This document shows positions 1 to 8,559 of a stretch of DNA of 48,295 bases, piece by piece (the stretch's first letter is position 1; each line of letters begins with the position of its first letter). Both the position numbers and the translations under genes were made by a program. The notes beneath the pieces were generated by a model. The model did no database searches. It was not told where the DNA came from and was given only the letters and a program-made list of their open reading frames with translations. Location: the IMG/VR virus record IMGVR_UViG_3300047666_000595, positions 1 through 48,295 of that record, one strand, 5' to 3'. Source of the DNA: a virus.

Positions 1-76
1 TGAAAAACTTTAGTTCCATTTCTCCAAACCCGCATTTTTCCGTTAACCGGCCACCCATTTGCTGTGCGTATTGTCC
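1..76. repeat. Left copy of the 76-bp terminal overlap
   Basis: Bases 1-76 are identical to 48220-48295. Joining the ends on this overlap keeps the tail-fibre reading frame open (1438 + 485 = 1923 bases, 641 codons). The overlap is therefore best read as an assembler overlap of a circular or circularly permuted genome. A true 76-bp direct terminal repeat cannot be excluded from sequence alone. Confidence 0.9.
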
Positions 77-1514
77 AAAGAGACATCCCCATTGTGTACG
101 AGGATGGCACCACCGCCACTCCTGGCGCTAAACTTGAAAACGGGGTATTGATAAAATTATTCGACGCTAGGTTTAGGCCATGCATGATATCCTCAAACGT
201 CATTTGCATGACCGGCCAAATAATAGTGTGGTTAAAAGTTCCATCAGGATGTATTGATCCCGCGCCGCCAGGGTTGTCCATCCACAAGCCAGCCCCTTGT
301 TTGGAATCTTGAAACATAGAATACGTGTCAAAAAACACAGCCTGATGTTTACGACATATCTTTCTTAGCTCTGGAATTATCTGCTCGTACCAGTCAGTGC
401 TTCTATTTGTTGTCGGGCTATCTGTAGAGCATGGCGACATAACAACAATCGCCAAATTAGTGACAGATTTAAAAGCTCGTAACTTACCTAAAGCGGCGTC
501 CATGTTTGATATGTATGTGCTGACATTGCCGTGTATAGATCCATCATTAATTCCCCACCTTGCAACATACAAATTCATGTCCGCATGAGCTGCAATGTCC
601 GCCGCGACTCTTGTCGCATTCCAATCAACTGCAGTTTCACCGCTATGACCAGAATTAATATTTGTAGTTTCCCACAATCCCAATCTAAGACCCATAACAC
701 CGCTTAATGCTGAAGGCGTCCACGCTCCTGCATTATTTCCGGCGGTTGTAGAATCACCCGACCAAATAAGTTTTAAGGGTAATAAATTACCGCCGTCAAG
801 AATATATTTGTGCATCCCCCACAAGTATTCTTGGCCGAATACATGTCGATTAGGTGTCATAGTATATTTAGTTAGCTGCTCAGTTGTTTTAAAGCTTTCG
901 TTGCCAGCTGGATTACTTCTCACAAATGTATTAGTTGGAACACCTACAGATACTAAAATATCGTCTGCTCTTGCTGTGACTGATGATGTCAAAGCAACGG
1001 TAAAAGAAGGAGAAGCAAAGCCGCCATTTAAAGGCTCTTTAATGTTTATTGTTTTTTTAACTGGGAATGCAATTGTGCTATCTAACATCAATTGAATAGT
1101 TTCAAATTCAAAAGGGATTGATAAGCTTTCGACATCAGAAGATTTAACGATCCATTTATTTCCCGCGCCTGGTTCTTCTTGGTTTGCATCTTCAACAGAC
1201 AACCAATTTTGACTGGCATGAACAACAACCATGCCAGCAGAATAAGAAAAAGCAACACCAGTGCCGTTGTCTTGTATCCAAGTGGGATATAATTCTTCTT
1301 GCCACTGTTTAAGGTTTTTGGTTATTCCAAAATTTAACCCGTTATACAAAGGTCGCTCAATTCGTTTTCTAGCTGCAGACCCTTGTGGCAACTCATAATC
1401 TGGGCCAAAGCCAGTGTCATAACCAACAGCGCCTGCTGTGCTTACGTCCGGCACTTCTGATTTATTTCCGCTTTCTGCAAACGGTGTCTTGTAGTATCTG
1501 TTTTCATTAGCCAT
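1..1514 (-). CDS. Tail fibre with SGNH/GDSL hydrolase domain (N-terminal part; runs off the contig end)
   Basis: This is the first 504 codons of a 640-residue receptor-binding fibre; the rest is at 47811-48295 across the circular junction. The start ATG at 1514 follows an AAGG site. Residues 1-140 resemble fibre N-terminal attachment regions (YDTGFGPDYELP near residue 35; LKQWQEELYPTW near 68). Residues about 245-430 carry SGNH-hydrolase blocks: SGDST with Ser255 as nucleophile, GHSGET at 289-294, GIND with Asn323, and HPDG with His422. The Asp usually three residues before the catalytic His is a Gly here, so another acid may serve, Asp413 being a candidate. The likely role is binding and de-esterifying a host surface glycan. 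It is the last gene of the virion operon, 31 bases after the DUF2612 gene. The fibre call is firm; esterase activity is inferred. Confidence 0.85.
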   Translation of the reverse strand, partial: MANENRYYKTPFAESGNKSEVPDVSTAGAVGYDTGFGPDYELPQGSAARKRIERPLYNGLNFGITKNLKQWQEELYPTWIQDNGTGVAFSYSAGMVVVHASQNWLSVEDANQEEPGAGNKWIVKSSDVESLSIPFEFETIQLMLDSTIAFPVKKTINIKEPLNGGFASPSFTVALTSSVTARADDILVSVGVPTNTFVRSNPAGNESFKTTEQLTKYTMTPNRHVFGQEYLWGMHKYILDGGNLLPLKLIWSGDSTTAGNNAGAWTPSALSGVMGLRLGLWETTNINSGHSGETAVDWNATRVAADIAAHADMNLYVARWGINDGSIHGNVSTYISNMDAALGKLRAFKSVTNLAIVVMSPCSTDSPTTNRSTDWYEQIIPELRKICRKHQAVFFDTYSMFQDSKQGAGLWMDNPGGAGSIHPDGTFNHTIIWPVMQMTFEDIMHGLNLASNNFINTPFSSLAPGVAVVPSSYTMGMSLWTIRTANGWPVNGKMRVWRNGTKVF

Positions 1515-1545
1515 TTTATTAACCTTGTATTAAATTATTTAAAAA

Positions 1546-2208
1546 CTAAAGAGCGCCCGCAAAAAAGTTTCCGTTATTAAAGTTTTCATCAAATTCAGAA
1601 AATCCAAAATTTTCCACTGTTATGATCCTTATTTCTGACACTTCAATACCAATTGGCCTTGGCAACAAATCACGGTTATTTATTTCAATAATAAAACTTG
1701 AAAGAGTGGATTCAAGCAATTGATAAAGATAAGACATATTGAAATTATCAAAGGCCAGTATAACACCACTACCAAAAATATTAGCCATTGCTGTATTGGT
1801 TTGAAAAACTGACCCGCCGATGGCTAAAACTTTAAACGCCTTTAACTGTAAAAGTATTCTTTTCTGCTCTGTTGAAAACTCGTAAGTAATGCCATCTTGA
1901 GCAGCGAATGATCCGTCAGAAAAGTTTTGATCATCAACACCAAACCCAAAACTAGGGTAATCTTGAGGCGCTGATCCTTGAAAACCAAAAATATCCTCAT
2001 CTAAAATAATAGACCAAACAGCTAAACCAAAATCATTGGCAGTTGCTAAAGAAAAAACATCTTTTGTCCAATTATTCCAAAAATCACAGTGATTAATATT
2101 AAGCCAATCTTGTTCATTCTCAATAAATTTTTTAACAATTTCAGCGCCGGATCTTTGCCAATCTAAAGCACTAAGTAGGTTTATCTCGCAATTATACGGA
2201 TCGCTCAT
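1546..2208 (-). CDS. DUF2612-type tail protein (tail protein I-like), 220 aa
   Basis: Probably the baseplate protein that connects the J-like wedge to the tail fibre, the position held by P2 gpI. The family call rests on the length, the aromatic-rich N-terminal half with FGFGVDDQNF near residue 90, and the place between the J-like gene and the fibre. The ATG at 2208 follows a GGGGG ribosome site 6 bases upstream. The gene sits 10 bases after the stop of the J-like gene and is cotranscribed with it. No catalytic motif is visible. Confidence 0.7.
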   Translation of the reverse strand: MSDPYNCEINLLSALDWQRSGAEIVKKFIENEQDWLNINHCDFWNNWTKDVFSLATANDFGLAVWSIILDEDIFGFQGSAPQDYPSFGFGVDDQNFSDGSFAAQDGITYEFSTEQKRILLQLKAFKVLAIGGSVFQTNTAMANIFGSGVILAFDNFNMSYLYQLLESTLSSFIIEINNRDLLPRPIGIEVSEIRIITVENFGFSEFDENFNNGNFFAGAL

Positions 2209-2218
2209 TCACTACCCC

Positions 2219-3403
2219 CTAAGTTACTATTGTAACGGTAATTTCACCAAGCACGATTGTGGCTTTTTCAAATATTGCATTGATAATAGTGTCAGTGCTA
2301 AACGCGCCACCCACCAAACCCAACTGACATTTTTTTACAAAAACATTTGGTAGCTGAGCATTGACGGCGCTAGCCACTTCAAAAGGTGACGCATCAAGGC
2401 CAATTGCAAATCCTGGCTCACCTTCAACCAGACCATTTGCATAATCAAGGATCGCTTGTGAGACATCTGCAATAGCATTTTGTGATTGTGTAACTCGGAC
2501 TTCTATTGAGCATTTAACCGGTATTTCTGTTGGACGCTCAATTTTGACGCTTGCAATCTGACCAGATATTGGATCAGTATATTGAGAAGTAACAGATCCG
2601 TTGAAGTCGGTGCCCCATCGATTGTTATAATAAAGTGGCACTATTTCAGATGTGACGCCACCGTCAACACAAAGCCATGATGATTTGGCAATTAATGTAA
2701 CACCATCAATCACAGCGGTTGCACTGGTGTTGTTTTCTCTAAATTGTATGCCAGCAACACCTTCAAGTTTGAAGACCGCAGCTATGACAGACGCAGCAAC
2801 AGAGCGAGTATTTGCGCCAAGCTCTAATCTTCTTTGGCGCTTTGCTGAAATATCATTTTGCTCTATTTTACCTAATACGGCGGTTGCAGCATTGTTGACA
2901 GTTTCCCAGCCAACAACGCCAGAAATTATTTTAGTTATCTCGCCAATTGCTGCAGGTATGGGCCCATAATTTACAGACCTAAATGAAGCCGTGACGGTGT
3001 TACCTGTACCTATTTGAGCGGTAGAAACCAAAAACCAAAGCTGCTGATTATCATCTTCAACAAACGAACCTAAAAGAATATTGGTTCCTACAAGGCCGGT
3101 CAAAGTTAATTCAACGGTTGATTGCTCTTGACCATCACGCGCACCGCCAACTAATGATAAATGGGCATCAACAAAGGATCCGTTTGCCATGTTTGGATTA
3201 AGTTGATTAGCTAAATCTGAATTATTACGTGCAACGCTTATTCGCTCGTTTGTTGTCGCGTCAATTAATCGACCCTCAAACGATGATGGATCAATGGTAG
3301 CATCTTCGCCCGCAATTAAGCGCCATTCGGCTTCAACTTCTGTTTTTATCGTTGACGTGTTTGGCACTATTACGCCATTGCTTACAATATAGTTATAACT
3401 CAT
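2219..3403 (-). CDS. Baseplate J-like protein, 394 aa
   Basis: Baseplate wedge component of the gpJ / T4 gp6 family. It forms the ring that opens when the sheath contracts. Length (394 aa) fits the family. The central part has the repetitive beta-rich content of J proteins (GWETVNNAATAVLGKIEQND near 170-190, followed by the RRLELGANTRS segment). It overlaps the gp25-like gene by four bases (ATGA), as expected for translational coupling of wedge subunits. The neighbours are the gp25-like wedge upstream and the DUF2612 protein downstream. Confidence 0.8.
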   Translation of the reverse strand: MSYNYIVSNGVIVPNTSTIKTEVEAEWRLIAGEDATIDPSSFEGRLIDATTNERISVARNNSDLANQLNPNMANGSFVDAHLSLVGGARDGQEQSTVELTLTGLVGTNILLGSFVEDDNQQLWFLVSTAQIGTGNTVTASFRSVNYGPIPAAIGEITKIISGVVGWETVNNAATAVLGKIEQNDISAKRQRRLELGANTRSVAASVIAAVFKLEGVAGIQFRENNTSATAVIDGVTLIAKSSWLCVDGGVTSEIVPLYYNNRWGTDFNGSVTSQYTDPISGQIASVKIERPTEIPVKCSIEVRVTQSQNAIADVSQAILDYANGLVEGEPGFAIGLDASPFEVASAVNAQLPNVFVKKCQLGLVGGAFSTDTIINAIFEKATIVLGEITVTIVT

Positions 3404-3747
3404 ATTTGATTCGCCACTGTTATTGCTCCATAAATCGTACTTATGACAGCATTGTAACTTAAAACATTATCATTGAATTCAAAATTAAAACTTATAATAC
3501 CGGACACACCATCAACGGCAGATATTGCACGCCTTGCTTGTGACTCAAAACGCTGAAAATTTGGGTTGCCTGTAAAGATATTATCAAAATACTGGATACC
3601 TTTATCTGCAGCATAATTAAGTTCGCCAAGTTGTTGGCGCATTGCTTGTTCGCAATTTTGCGAAACAACATCGGCATTGAAAACAAAAACAAAGCGGCCG
3701 CTGGTGATCACTGGGTTTCTGTTTGCATCAATTTTTATTGCTCTCAT
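3400..3747 (-). CDS. Baseplate wedge protein, gp25/gpW-like, 115 aa
   Basis: A small wedge protein related to T4 gp25, which starts sheath assembly at the baseplate. Evidence is size, position between the spike and J-like genes, and the C-terminal pattern of an alternating beta-strand segment (ISFNFEFNDN near residue 85) followed by a short end. The start at 3747 overlaps the stop of the spike gene by one base. Sequence similarity is not strong enough to name the exact subfamily. Confidence 0.65.
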   Translation of the reverse strand: MRAIKIDANRNPVITSGRFVFVFNADVVSQNCEQAMRQQLGELNYAADKGIQYFDNIFTGNPNFQRFESQARRAISAVDGVSGIISFNFEFNDNVLSYNAVISTIYGAITVANQI

Positions 3748-4511
3748 TAATTATTTACCCCTGTTGGTGCAATTGGGCCTGTGGGTGCCGTCGCTGATCC
3801 TGCGTGCGTATGCCCAGTTAATTCTTTGCCATCAGCCAACACACTTGGCGCGGCTAATGATACAGGGCTAGCTGCCGCGCCATTCGCAGCAATAGTGAAG
3901 CCATTTAAATCAAAGCCACCAGGCGCAACACCGGTGACAGCGCTGCCGGTAATATTTATGGTAACTGAAGATGTGGAAACATCAATGCTATCAACACCCA
4001 TAACAACAATAGCATCATTATTTTTTATTCTGATCTCATCGTTATCAACCGCGATTTTTACAGTGCCATCACGGGTTTGAATAACCATCGCGGTTGCATC
4101 TTCTGCGGCAACAGTAATGTTAGTCATAATGTCAGGCAAGAAACATGCATCACTAAAACTGTGCATTCGATTAGTCGGCGGTTCTACGTTGCCATAGGAT
4201 TGCAAAAACAAACTGATATCTCTATCGCACGCATTTAACCAACCAATATTACCAACGGCAACGGGAAATGAAATAAACTTATCGCCGGCACCAGCAGTAA
4301 AAACTGGCAAGCCTTCAATAATAGCTCTGTCAATTGATGTGCCATCTCTGGCCACTATTTTTATTAGTGGCCTAACATCCACTTTTGTTCGGCTAATTAC
4401 TTTGGTAACAATACAGGGGATCGATACTTCAAGAGATCGCTTTGTTGCCGCTAGTATTTCCCTGACTAGATCAGGTAATAAATTTTCAAACTCGTCAATT
4501 TCGTCAATCAT
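3747..4511 (-). CDS. Baseplate spike, gp138/gpV-like, 254 aa
   Basis: The membrane-piercing central spike of the contractile tail. Residues 10-115 look like the OB-fold N-terminal domain of the Gp138 family. Residues 125-215 are short-period beta repeats (TDGTVKIAVDNDEIRIKNN-type) as in a triple-stranded beta-helix. The C-terminus ends in GHTHAGSA, whose His-x-His is the usual iron-binding apex of gpV-type spikes. It overlaps the hub gene by four bases upstream and the gp25-like gene by one base downstream. Confidence 0.82.
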   Translation of the reverse strand: MIDEIDEFENLLPDLVREILAATKRSLEVSIPCIVTKVISRTKVDVRPLIKIVARDGTSIDRAIIEGLPVFTAGAGDKFISFPVAVGNIGWLNACDRDISLFLQSYGNVEPPTNRMHSFSDACFLPDIMTNITVAAEDATAMVIQTRDGTVKIAVDNDEIRIKNNDAIVVMGVDSIDVSTSSVTINITGSAVTGVAPGGFDLNGFTIAANGAAASPVSLAAPSVLADGKELTGHTHAGSATAPTGPIAPTGVNN

Positions 4512-5347
4512 CGGCTTCTATCGATCCTGTTGCATTCGGCTACATAATAAAAAGGCTGATCACGGCTTGTGACATGAAAAGGTAATTTTCTCACGACATA
4601 AGATCCGCTTAATGATGGGTTTATTTCTGAGGTCAAATCTATTTGCCCGCCAATTTTGGTGACCGAATCAAACAGCATTTTAATCTTAGCACCGTACTCC
4701 GTACCTTCTGCGGATATTAAACCAGTTGATTTATCCAATATGCGAACAGGCAACCCGTTAGCGGGTTTATTTGAGTCTTTAATATACAGAGTCGAATTAT
4801 CCACATAAACGTTTGCACCGTTTGTAATCGCTTCTAGCTGAGTCAATGCAGCCTGTGCAGATCCAGTAAATGAATAGCGGGCTATTTTTTTGTCTGTTAT
4901 TTCAAATGATAAATTATAACCGTTATCCTCTGCCACCCATCTTGCAATAGAAGAAAGATCCGTTACCTCGGTTGCACTGCGCGAAACTATCTTGGCTTTA
5001 TTGTCAAAACCTTGAATGCATTTTAATATCACACCCAGGTTAGGCTTTGGCGTTGCACTTGATCTAAATAAACTACCGGTATAAAGAGTAGTTGTGCCAT
5101 AGCTAACCCGACCCGCTTCAACAATAATTGATATTCTTGGGCCAGTTCTGAAAAATGGATTTGTTTCTTTTAATATACGCTCTCTATCTTCTCGTTTTAA
5201 ATTTAAAATAGTTACATCACACTGAGCCATTACGGTTTCAGATGTTTTAATGCCTTTGGCTTCAATACTGAGCCCCTCGTATGTCGTGGCAACGCCATCA
5301 GATACAAGGGTAACAATGACAATCCTTTGATCAAGATCGCCGCTCAT
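4508..5347 (-). CDS. Baseplate hub protein, gpD/gp27-like, 279 aa
   Basis: Hub protein that holds the spike under the tail tube. It is rich in beta strands, begins with a short strand-forming segment (DQRIVIVTLV near residue 6) and lies directly before the spike gene with a four-base overlap. The length fits the gp27/gpD group. The call depends mostly on order within the baseplate operon. Confidence 0.65.
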   Translation of the reverse strand: MSGDLDQRIVIVTLVSDGVATTYEGLSIEAKGIKTSETVMAQCDVTILNLKREDRERILKETNPFFRTGPRISIIVEAGRVSYGTTTLYTGSLFRSSATPKPNLGVILKCIQGFDNKAKIVSRSATEVTDLSSIARWVAEDNGYNLSFEITDKKIARYSFTGSAQAALTQLEAITNGANVYVDNSTLYIKDSNKPANGLPVRILDKSTGLISAEGTEYGAKIKMLFDSVTKIGGQIDLTSEINPSLSGSYVVRKLPFHVTSRDQPFYYVAECNRIDRSR

Positions 5348-5667
5348 AAGCCAGCAGCCAATCGATAAGCGGTTGTCTCATCTTCAGTTAAATAATATAA
5401 AAATTGAGAAAGGCCAAACCTTGTATAATCGGGGATCTCGTCCTCTGCTATTTGGAGCAAAATATTGCCGCTAACTTCTTGATGTACGTATGCCAGTAAA
5501 AGCACATCATTAACCATTTTAAAACCTGCAATAATCTGAACGCTATTAATCGATAAATCATAAGACATATGACCATCAATAGAGTAAATTTTTATCTCGT
5601 AATTATTGCCACCTAAAGTAACTGTAAATAATTGGCTTGGTAGCGCTTCAATGGTAATTAATTCCAT
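5344..5667 (-). CDS. Small baseplate plug-like protein (DUF6983-type), 107 aa
   Basis: A protein of this size between the hub and the Dit-like gene is usual in this group of myoviruses, where it is taken to plug or stabilise the hub. The N-terminal half alternates strands (QLFTVTLGGNNYEIKIY near 12-28). It overlaps the hub gene by four bases and the upstream gene by one base. The function is inferred from position. Confidence 0.5.
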   Translation of the reverse strand: MELITIEALPSQLFTVTLGGNNYEIKIYSIDGHMSYDLSINSVQIIAGFKMVNDVLLLAYVHQEVSGNILLQIAEDEIPDYTRFGLSQFLYYLTEDETTAYRLAAGL

Positions 5668-6194
5668 TATAAGATCCCCGACGAATTCAATAAATCCAAA
5701 AGCGTGGTTGACTGTTCTTTTGGTAATTTCTGCCCACTGTTTACCGTGTCGGCGTCCGGTGGGCTTTTCACTTTTTCAGGCGGTAAATTTTCAACTTTTA
5801 CTTCAACAAATTGTTGTTCAATAAAATTAATTGTAATGGCAATGGTATTGGCAATAGCTGAACTTTCACTATATGGATATGATTCAATATACATATTCCT
5901 GTAGGTGTCAACTCTGTTTTGAATCGTGAATTTTGTGCTGTTCTGGTCAGCTTCTTTTATATTTGCATATGCTTGTTTAAAATCTTCAGGCGATAAAATA
6001 GCCGTAACAGAGATAGGAACCCTGTTAATTATTTTGTTATCAATTACGACCCTTCCGTCTTCCAGCGTATGTTCTGCAAATGTATTGGATGGAGCCGTTG
6101 ACATTTCAAGGATCCCAACCGTTTCAAATAGTTGGTTGCCATCTTCATCAAATAAAGCCGTGACTGGATCTTTTTCATTTTCAAAGAAAAACAT
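5667..6194 (-). CDS. Dit-like / DUF6046-type tail protein, 175 aa
   Basis: Likely a distal-tail or hub-linking protein at the tube-baseplate joint. It follows the tape measure gene directly with a one-base overlap and precedes the hub genes. The first 130 residues form one domain. Residues 130-175 are a Pro/Lys-rich linker and a short helix (TTLLDLLNSSGIL) that may thread into neighbours. The family assignment is tentative. Confidence 0.5.
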   Translation of the reverse strand: MFFFENEKDPVTALFDEDGNQLFETVGILEMSTAPSNTFAEHTLEDGRVVIDNKIINRVPISVTAILSPEDFKQAYANIKEADQNSTKFTIQNRVDTYRNMYIESYPYSESSAIANTIAITINFIEQQFVEVKVENLPPEKVKSPPDADTVNSGQKLPKEQSTTLLDLLNSSGIL

Positions 6195-7693
6195 TATCTT
6201 TCCACCCCATCAGCTAATTGACCAAGCGCCATAGTAACACTTTCTTTCATGCTGGCATTAATTGCGCTTTTGGCCTCGCTACCTGTCATGCCGCGCGCGT
6301 CAATAGTCGATCCGCCAACGCTTACATTGTTGGTCTGCGTGCGCTGGTTTAACGTGCTGCCGCCGTGATTTAGGTTAGTTGCTGAATAACTGTTAATTGT
6401 TTCCATTGCTGCGGCGTTGTTTGATTGCATAACCTCGGGACCAAGTTCGCTACCTGGACCGGTAACAATTTCGCCTGATCTTTCAGCTTGGGATTCAACT
6501 TCAACATCACCAGAAAAAGAAAAGAAATCTGCAATTTTTGATGATGTACCATCTAGCAAATCCATGAAGCTTTTCCATTGTTCTGTAATAGAATCAAAAG
6601 CACCATCTAAAGCACTTGATATTTTAGCCTTTAAATCTTCAAATGAGCCTAGCAGTTCACCAATTGCTGATTGGCTACCATTAACCCATGCTTTAATGTC
6701 TTCATAAAGAACAGCAACGACAACACCAACAGCCGCAACCGCTGCGCCAATAAGTACAAATGGTGCTATGGCAATAAGCGTTGCCGCTGCTGCCGCAACA
6801 ATAGCAGGCAAATAGATTGCGGTAATAACACCACCAACACCAATAAAAAAGCCTTGAACTAAGGTGCTGTTATCTCTAACCCACACCGCCGTTGATTCAA
6901 GCCCTTTTAAAATGCTTTGAAACAATGGCAAAATGGTACTGTTTGAAGTCATCCATAACGCATTGAAAGCCGTTTTAGTATCTGCCCATTGATCATTAAA
7001 TAACGCTGCTGCTTCATAGCCTTCTTTTGTGACTCCACTAAGTGATTTTTGACGTTCAATTAACGAGTCAATTTCAAATCGTGTTTGTTGTAACGTTAAT
7101 ATTGTTCCTTGATCTAACCCAAGTCTTTTACCAAATGCAAAAGATTGCTCGGTTGACATCCCCTTAAAAGCCTCGGCAATTTCTGGCAATACTTCAAACG
7201 CGCTTTTAATTCTACCGCCTGAATCAGTAGCCTGGACGCCGATCATGGCAAGTGTATTTATTATTTCACCGCCACCGGTGATACTGATGTCTTGCAATGA
7301 GCCTTGAAGTGATTCTACGGTCCCGCGAAAAGCTTCAGCGCTTCCGCCGTTTCTTTTCGTGGCTGCGCCCCATGCATCAAGTTGAGCAATGTTAAAGCCA
7401 AGGGTTTGTGAAAATTTGCCGATTGTATCGACGTTTGATGCAGTGTCAAAAACCTTTGACGCTATGGCATCAAAAGTAACAAAAGTAGCGATTAAACCAA
7501 ACATTGATTTAGTTAATGCACCCGCGCTTGATGAGTTGTCGTTATATGCTTTTGTTGCATCGTCAACGCCATCAGTAGCACCTTCAGCAGATTTTTCTAC
7601 ATCATCCAAAGCATCAGACAACCCTTCAGTTTCTTTCGTTGCTGTTTTGGCATCGGTTTCAAATAAAATTGCAAAGGTTGACAAAAGAGACAT
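6194..7693 (-). CDS. Tail tape measure protein, 499 aa
   Basis: Sets tail length and is ejected with the DNA. The N-terminal 60 residues are an Ala/Asp/Glu-rich helical region. Residues about 270-320 hold hydrophobic stretches rich in Ala/Val/Ile, as in tape measures that insert into the inner membrane. It sits after the chaperone pair and before the baseplate genes, its standard place. At roughly 1.5 angstrom per residue, 499 residues suggest a tail near 70-75 nm, short for a myovirus. The ATG at 7693 has a GAG nine bases upstream. Confidence 0.85.
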   Translation of the reverse strand: MSLLSTFAILFETDAKTATKETEGLSDALDDVEKSAEGATDGVDDATKAYNDNSSSAGALTKSMFGLIATFVTFDAIASKVFDTASNVDTIGKFSQTLGFNIAQLDAWGAATKRNGGSAEAFRGTVESLQGSLQDISITGGGEIINTLAMIGVQATDSGGRIKSAFEVLPEIAEAFKGMSTEQSFAFGKRLGLDQGTILTLQQTRFEIDSLIERQKSLSGVTKEGYEAAALFNDQWADTKTAFNALWMTSNSTILPLFQSILKGLESTAVWVRDNSTLVQGFFIGVGGVITAIYLPAIVAAAAATLIAIAPFVLIGAAVAAVGVVVAVLYEDIKAWVNGSQSAIGELLGSFEDLKAKISSALDGAFDSITEQWKSFMDLLDGTSSKIADFFSFSGDVEVESQAERSGEIVTGPGSELGPEVMQSNNAAAMETINSYSATNLNHGGSTLNQRTQTNNVSVGGSTIDARGMTGSEAKSAINASMKESVTMALGQLADGVER

Positions 7694-7788
7694 TGATTAA
7701 GCTCAAGGTTAGGTGTTAATAATTATTATATTACAAATGATTGTTTCTATCTAGTGGGGCGAAATATGATATAAATTTTAGGCAAAAA

Positions 7789-7814
7789 AAAGCCCCATCA
7801 GCAAATAGGGCTTT
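7789..7814 (-). terminator. Terminator after the tail chaperone genes
   Basis: Stem AAAGCCC / GGGCTTT with a 12-base loop, followed on the minus strand by a run of eight T. It lies between the chaperone end (7877) and the tape measure start (7693), so it would lower tape measure expression relative to sheath and tube. Confidence 0.8.
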
Positions 7815-7876
7815 AAAAACAACAGGGAGAACAACATCACTAACGACTATACACGTTGTTTATATTTTTGCTAGTT

Positions 7877-8077
7877 TTAATTTTTAGGTTTACTAGCATC
7901 TTTATATGCCCAATATTTGTTTGCCTCTTTAACCATAAGCGCCTCCCAAATATTTAACATGTCTTCAACGTCATAATCTTCTCTTAGCTCTTTGATCGTC
8001 GCGGCTTTTTCACCAAGGATGAATCCGACAATTGGCCCAATATTTTCTTGCCTAACTCTTGGGCCTTCTCCATCCAT
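7877..8077 (-). CDS. Tail assembly chaperone, frameshift extension (gpT-like)
   Basis: This frame is -1 relative to the 157-aa chaperone gene and overlaps its last 94 bases. An ATG exists at 8077, but no ribosome site precedes it, so it is probably reached by frameshifting, as for lambda G-GT. A slip at GAAAAAG (8011 to 8005) would give a 193-residue fusion adding 42 residues, including EDMLNIWEALMVKEANKYW. It precedes the tape measure gene, the protein it would chaperone. Confidence 0.7.
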   Translation of the reverse strand: MDGEGPRVRQENIGPIVGFILGEKAATIKELREDYDVEDMLNIWEALMVKEANKYWAYKDASKPKN

Positions 8078-8457
8078 TTCTGGGAGCGATTCAAGAGGTT
8101 TGCGCTGCTGAAAAGTGCGGTATTATAGTCGTGTACCTCCCGCATTAATTTTAATGCTATGTCGGGATCTGGTATTGCAACCTTTAACATGCTAACAGTT
8201 TCAAGCGAGGCAACACCATCATCATTCACAAGCTCGATATATTTGCCCTGTTCTTTCAGCATGTCTTGTAATTTTTTAGCAAATATTTTATCGGTTGCTA
8301 ACATTTTTTTACGTGCTGCTGAATCAATCAATTCAGCGCCCAGGCCGATCATATAAATTCCGGTATAGCCATCGTACCGGCCAATATTATAAGTCCGTTC
8401 TTCTATTTCGCCATTGACATTACTTGTCAGCGTAATTTGTTTTGGTTTTTTTAACAT
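7984..8457 (-). CDS. Tail assembly chaperone (gpG-like), 157 aa
   Basis: Lies between the tube and tape measure genes, the fixed site of the tail chaperone. The first 60 residues look like a small beta domain (KQITLTSNVNGEIEERTYNI), and the rest is helical with a basic C-terminal end. The C-terminal coding region overlaps a second open frame in -1 phase. The start at 8457 lies 33 bases after the large hairpin at 8490-8543. Confidence 0.75.
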   Translation of the reverse strand: MLKKPKQITLTSNVNGEIEERTYNIGRYDGYTGIYMIGLGAELIDSAARKKMLATDKIFAKKLQDMLKEQGKYIELVNDDGVASLETVSMLKVAIPDPDIALKLMREVHDYNTALFSSANLLNRSQKWMEKAQELGKKILGQLSDSSLVKKPRRSKS

Positions 8458-8489
8458 AGATCACCTATCTAATGCACTTATAAAAAGGT

Positions 8490-8543
8490 GGCGATTAACA
8501 AGGGAGGTGCGCCCTTTTCGGTTCTAGAGCCTAGTTAATCGCC
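8490..8543 (-). promoter_or_regulatory. Structured RNA element between tube and chaperone genes
   Basis: A perfect 10-bp outer stem, GGCGATTAAC with GTTAATCGCC, encloses 34 bases. These can fold a second stem AAGGG/CCCTT with a 7-base loop and a weaker GG-CC stem. On the minus strand the outer stem is followed after four bases by five T. It could be an attenuator or an mRNA-protecting structure that separates abundant tube mRNA from chaperone mRNA. Confidence 0.65.
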
Positions 8544-8559
8544 GTTTACAACTTACTAA

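Noticed and set aside
64-1095. Three plus-strand frames opposite the tail fibre
   Set aside because: They overlap a continuous minus-strand gene with recognised SGNH motifs and have no ribosome sites.
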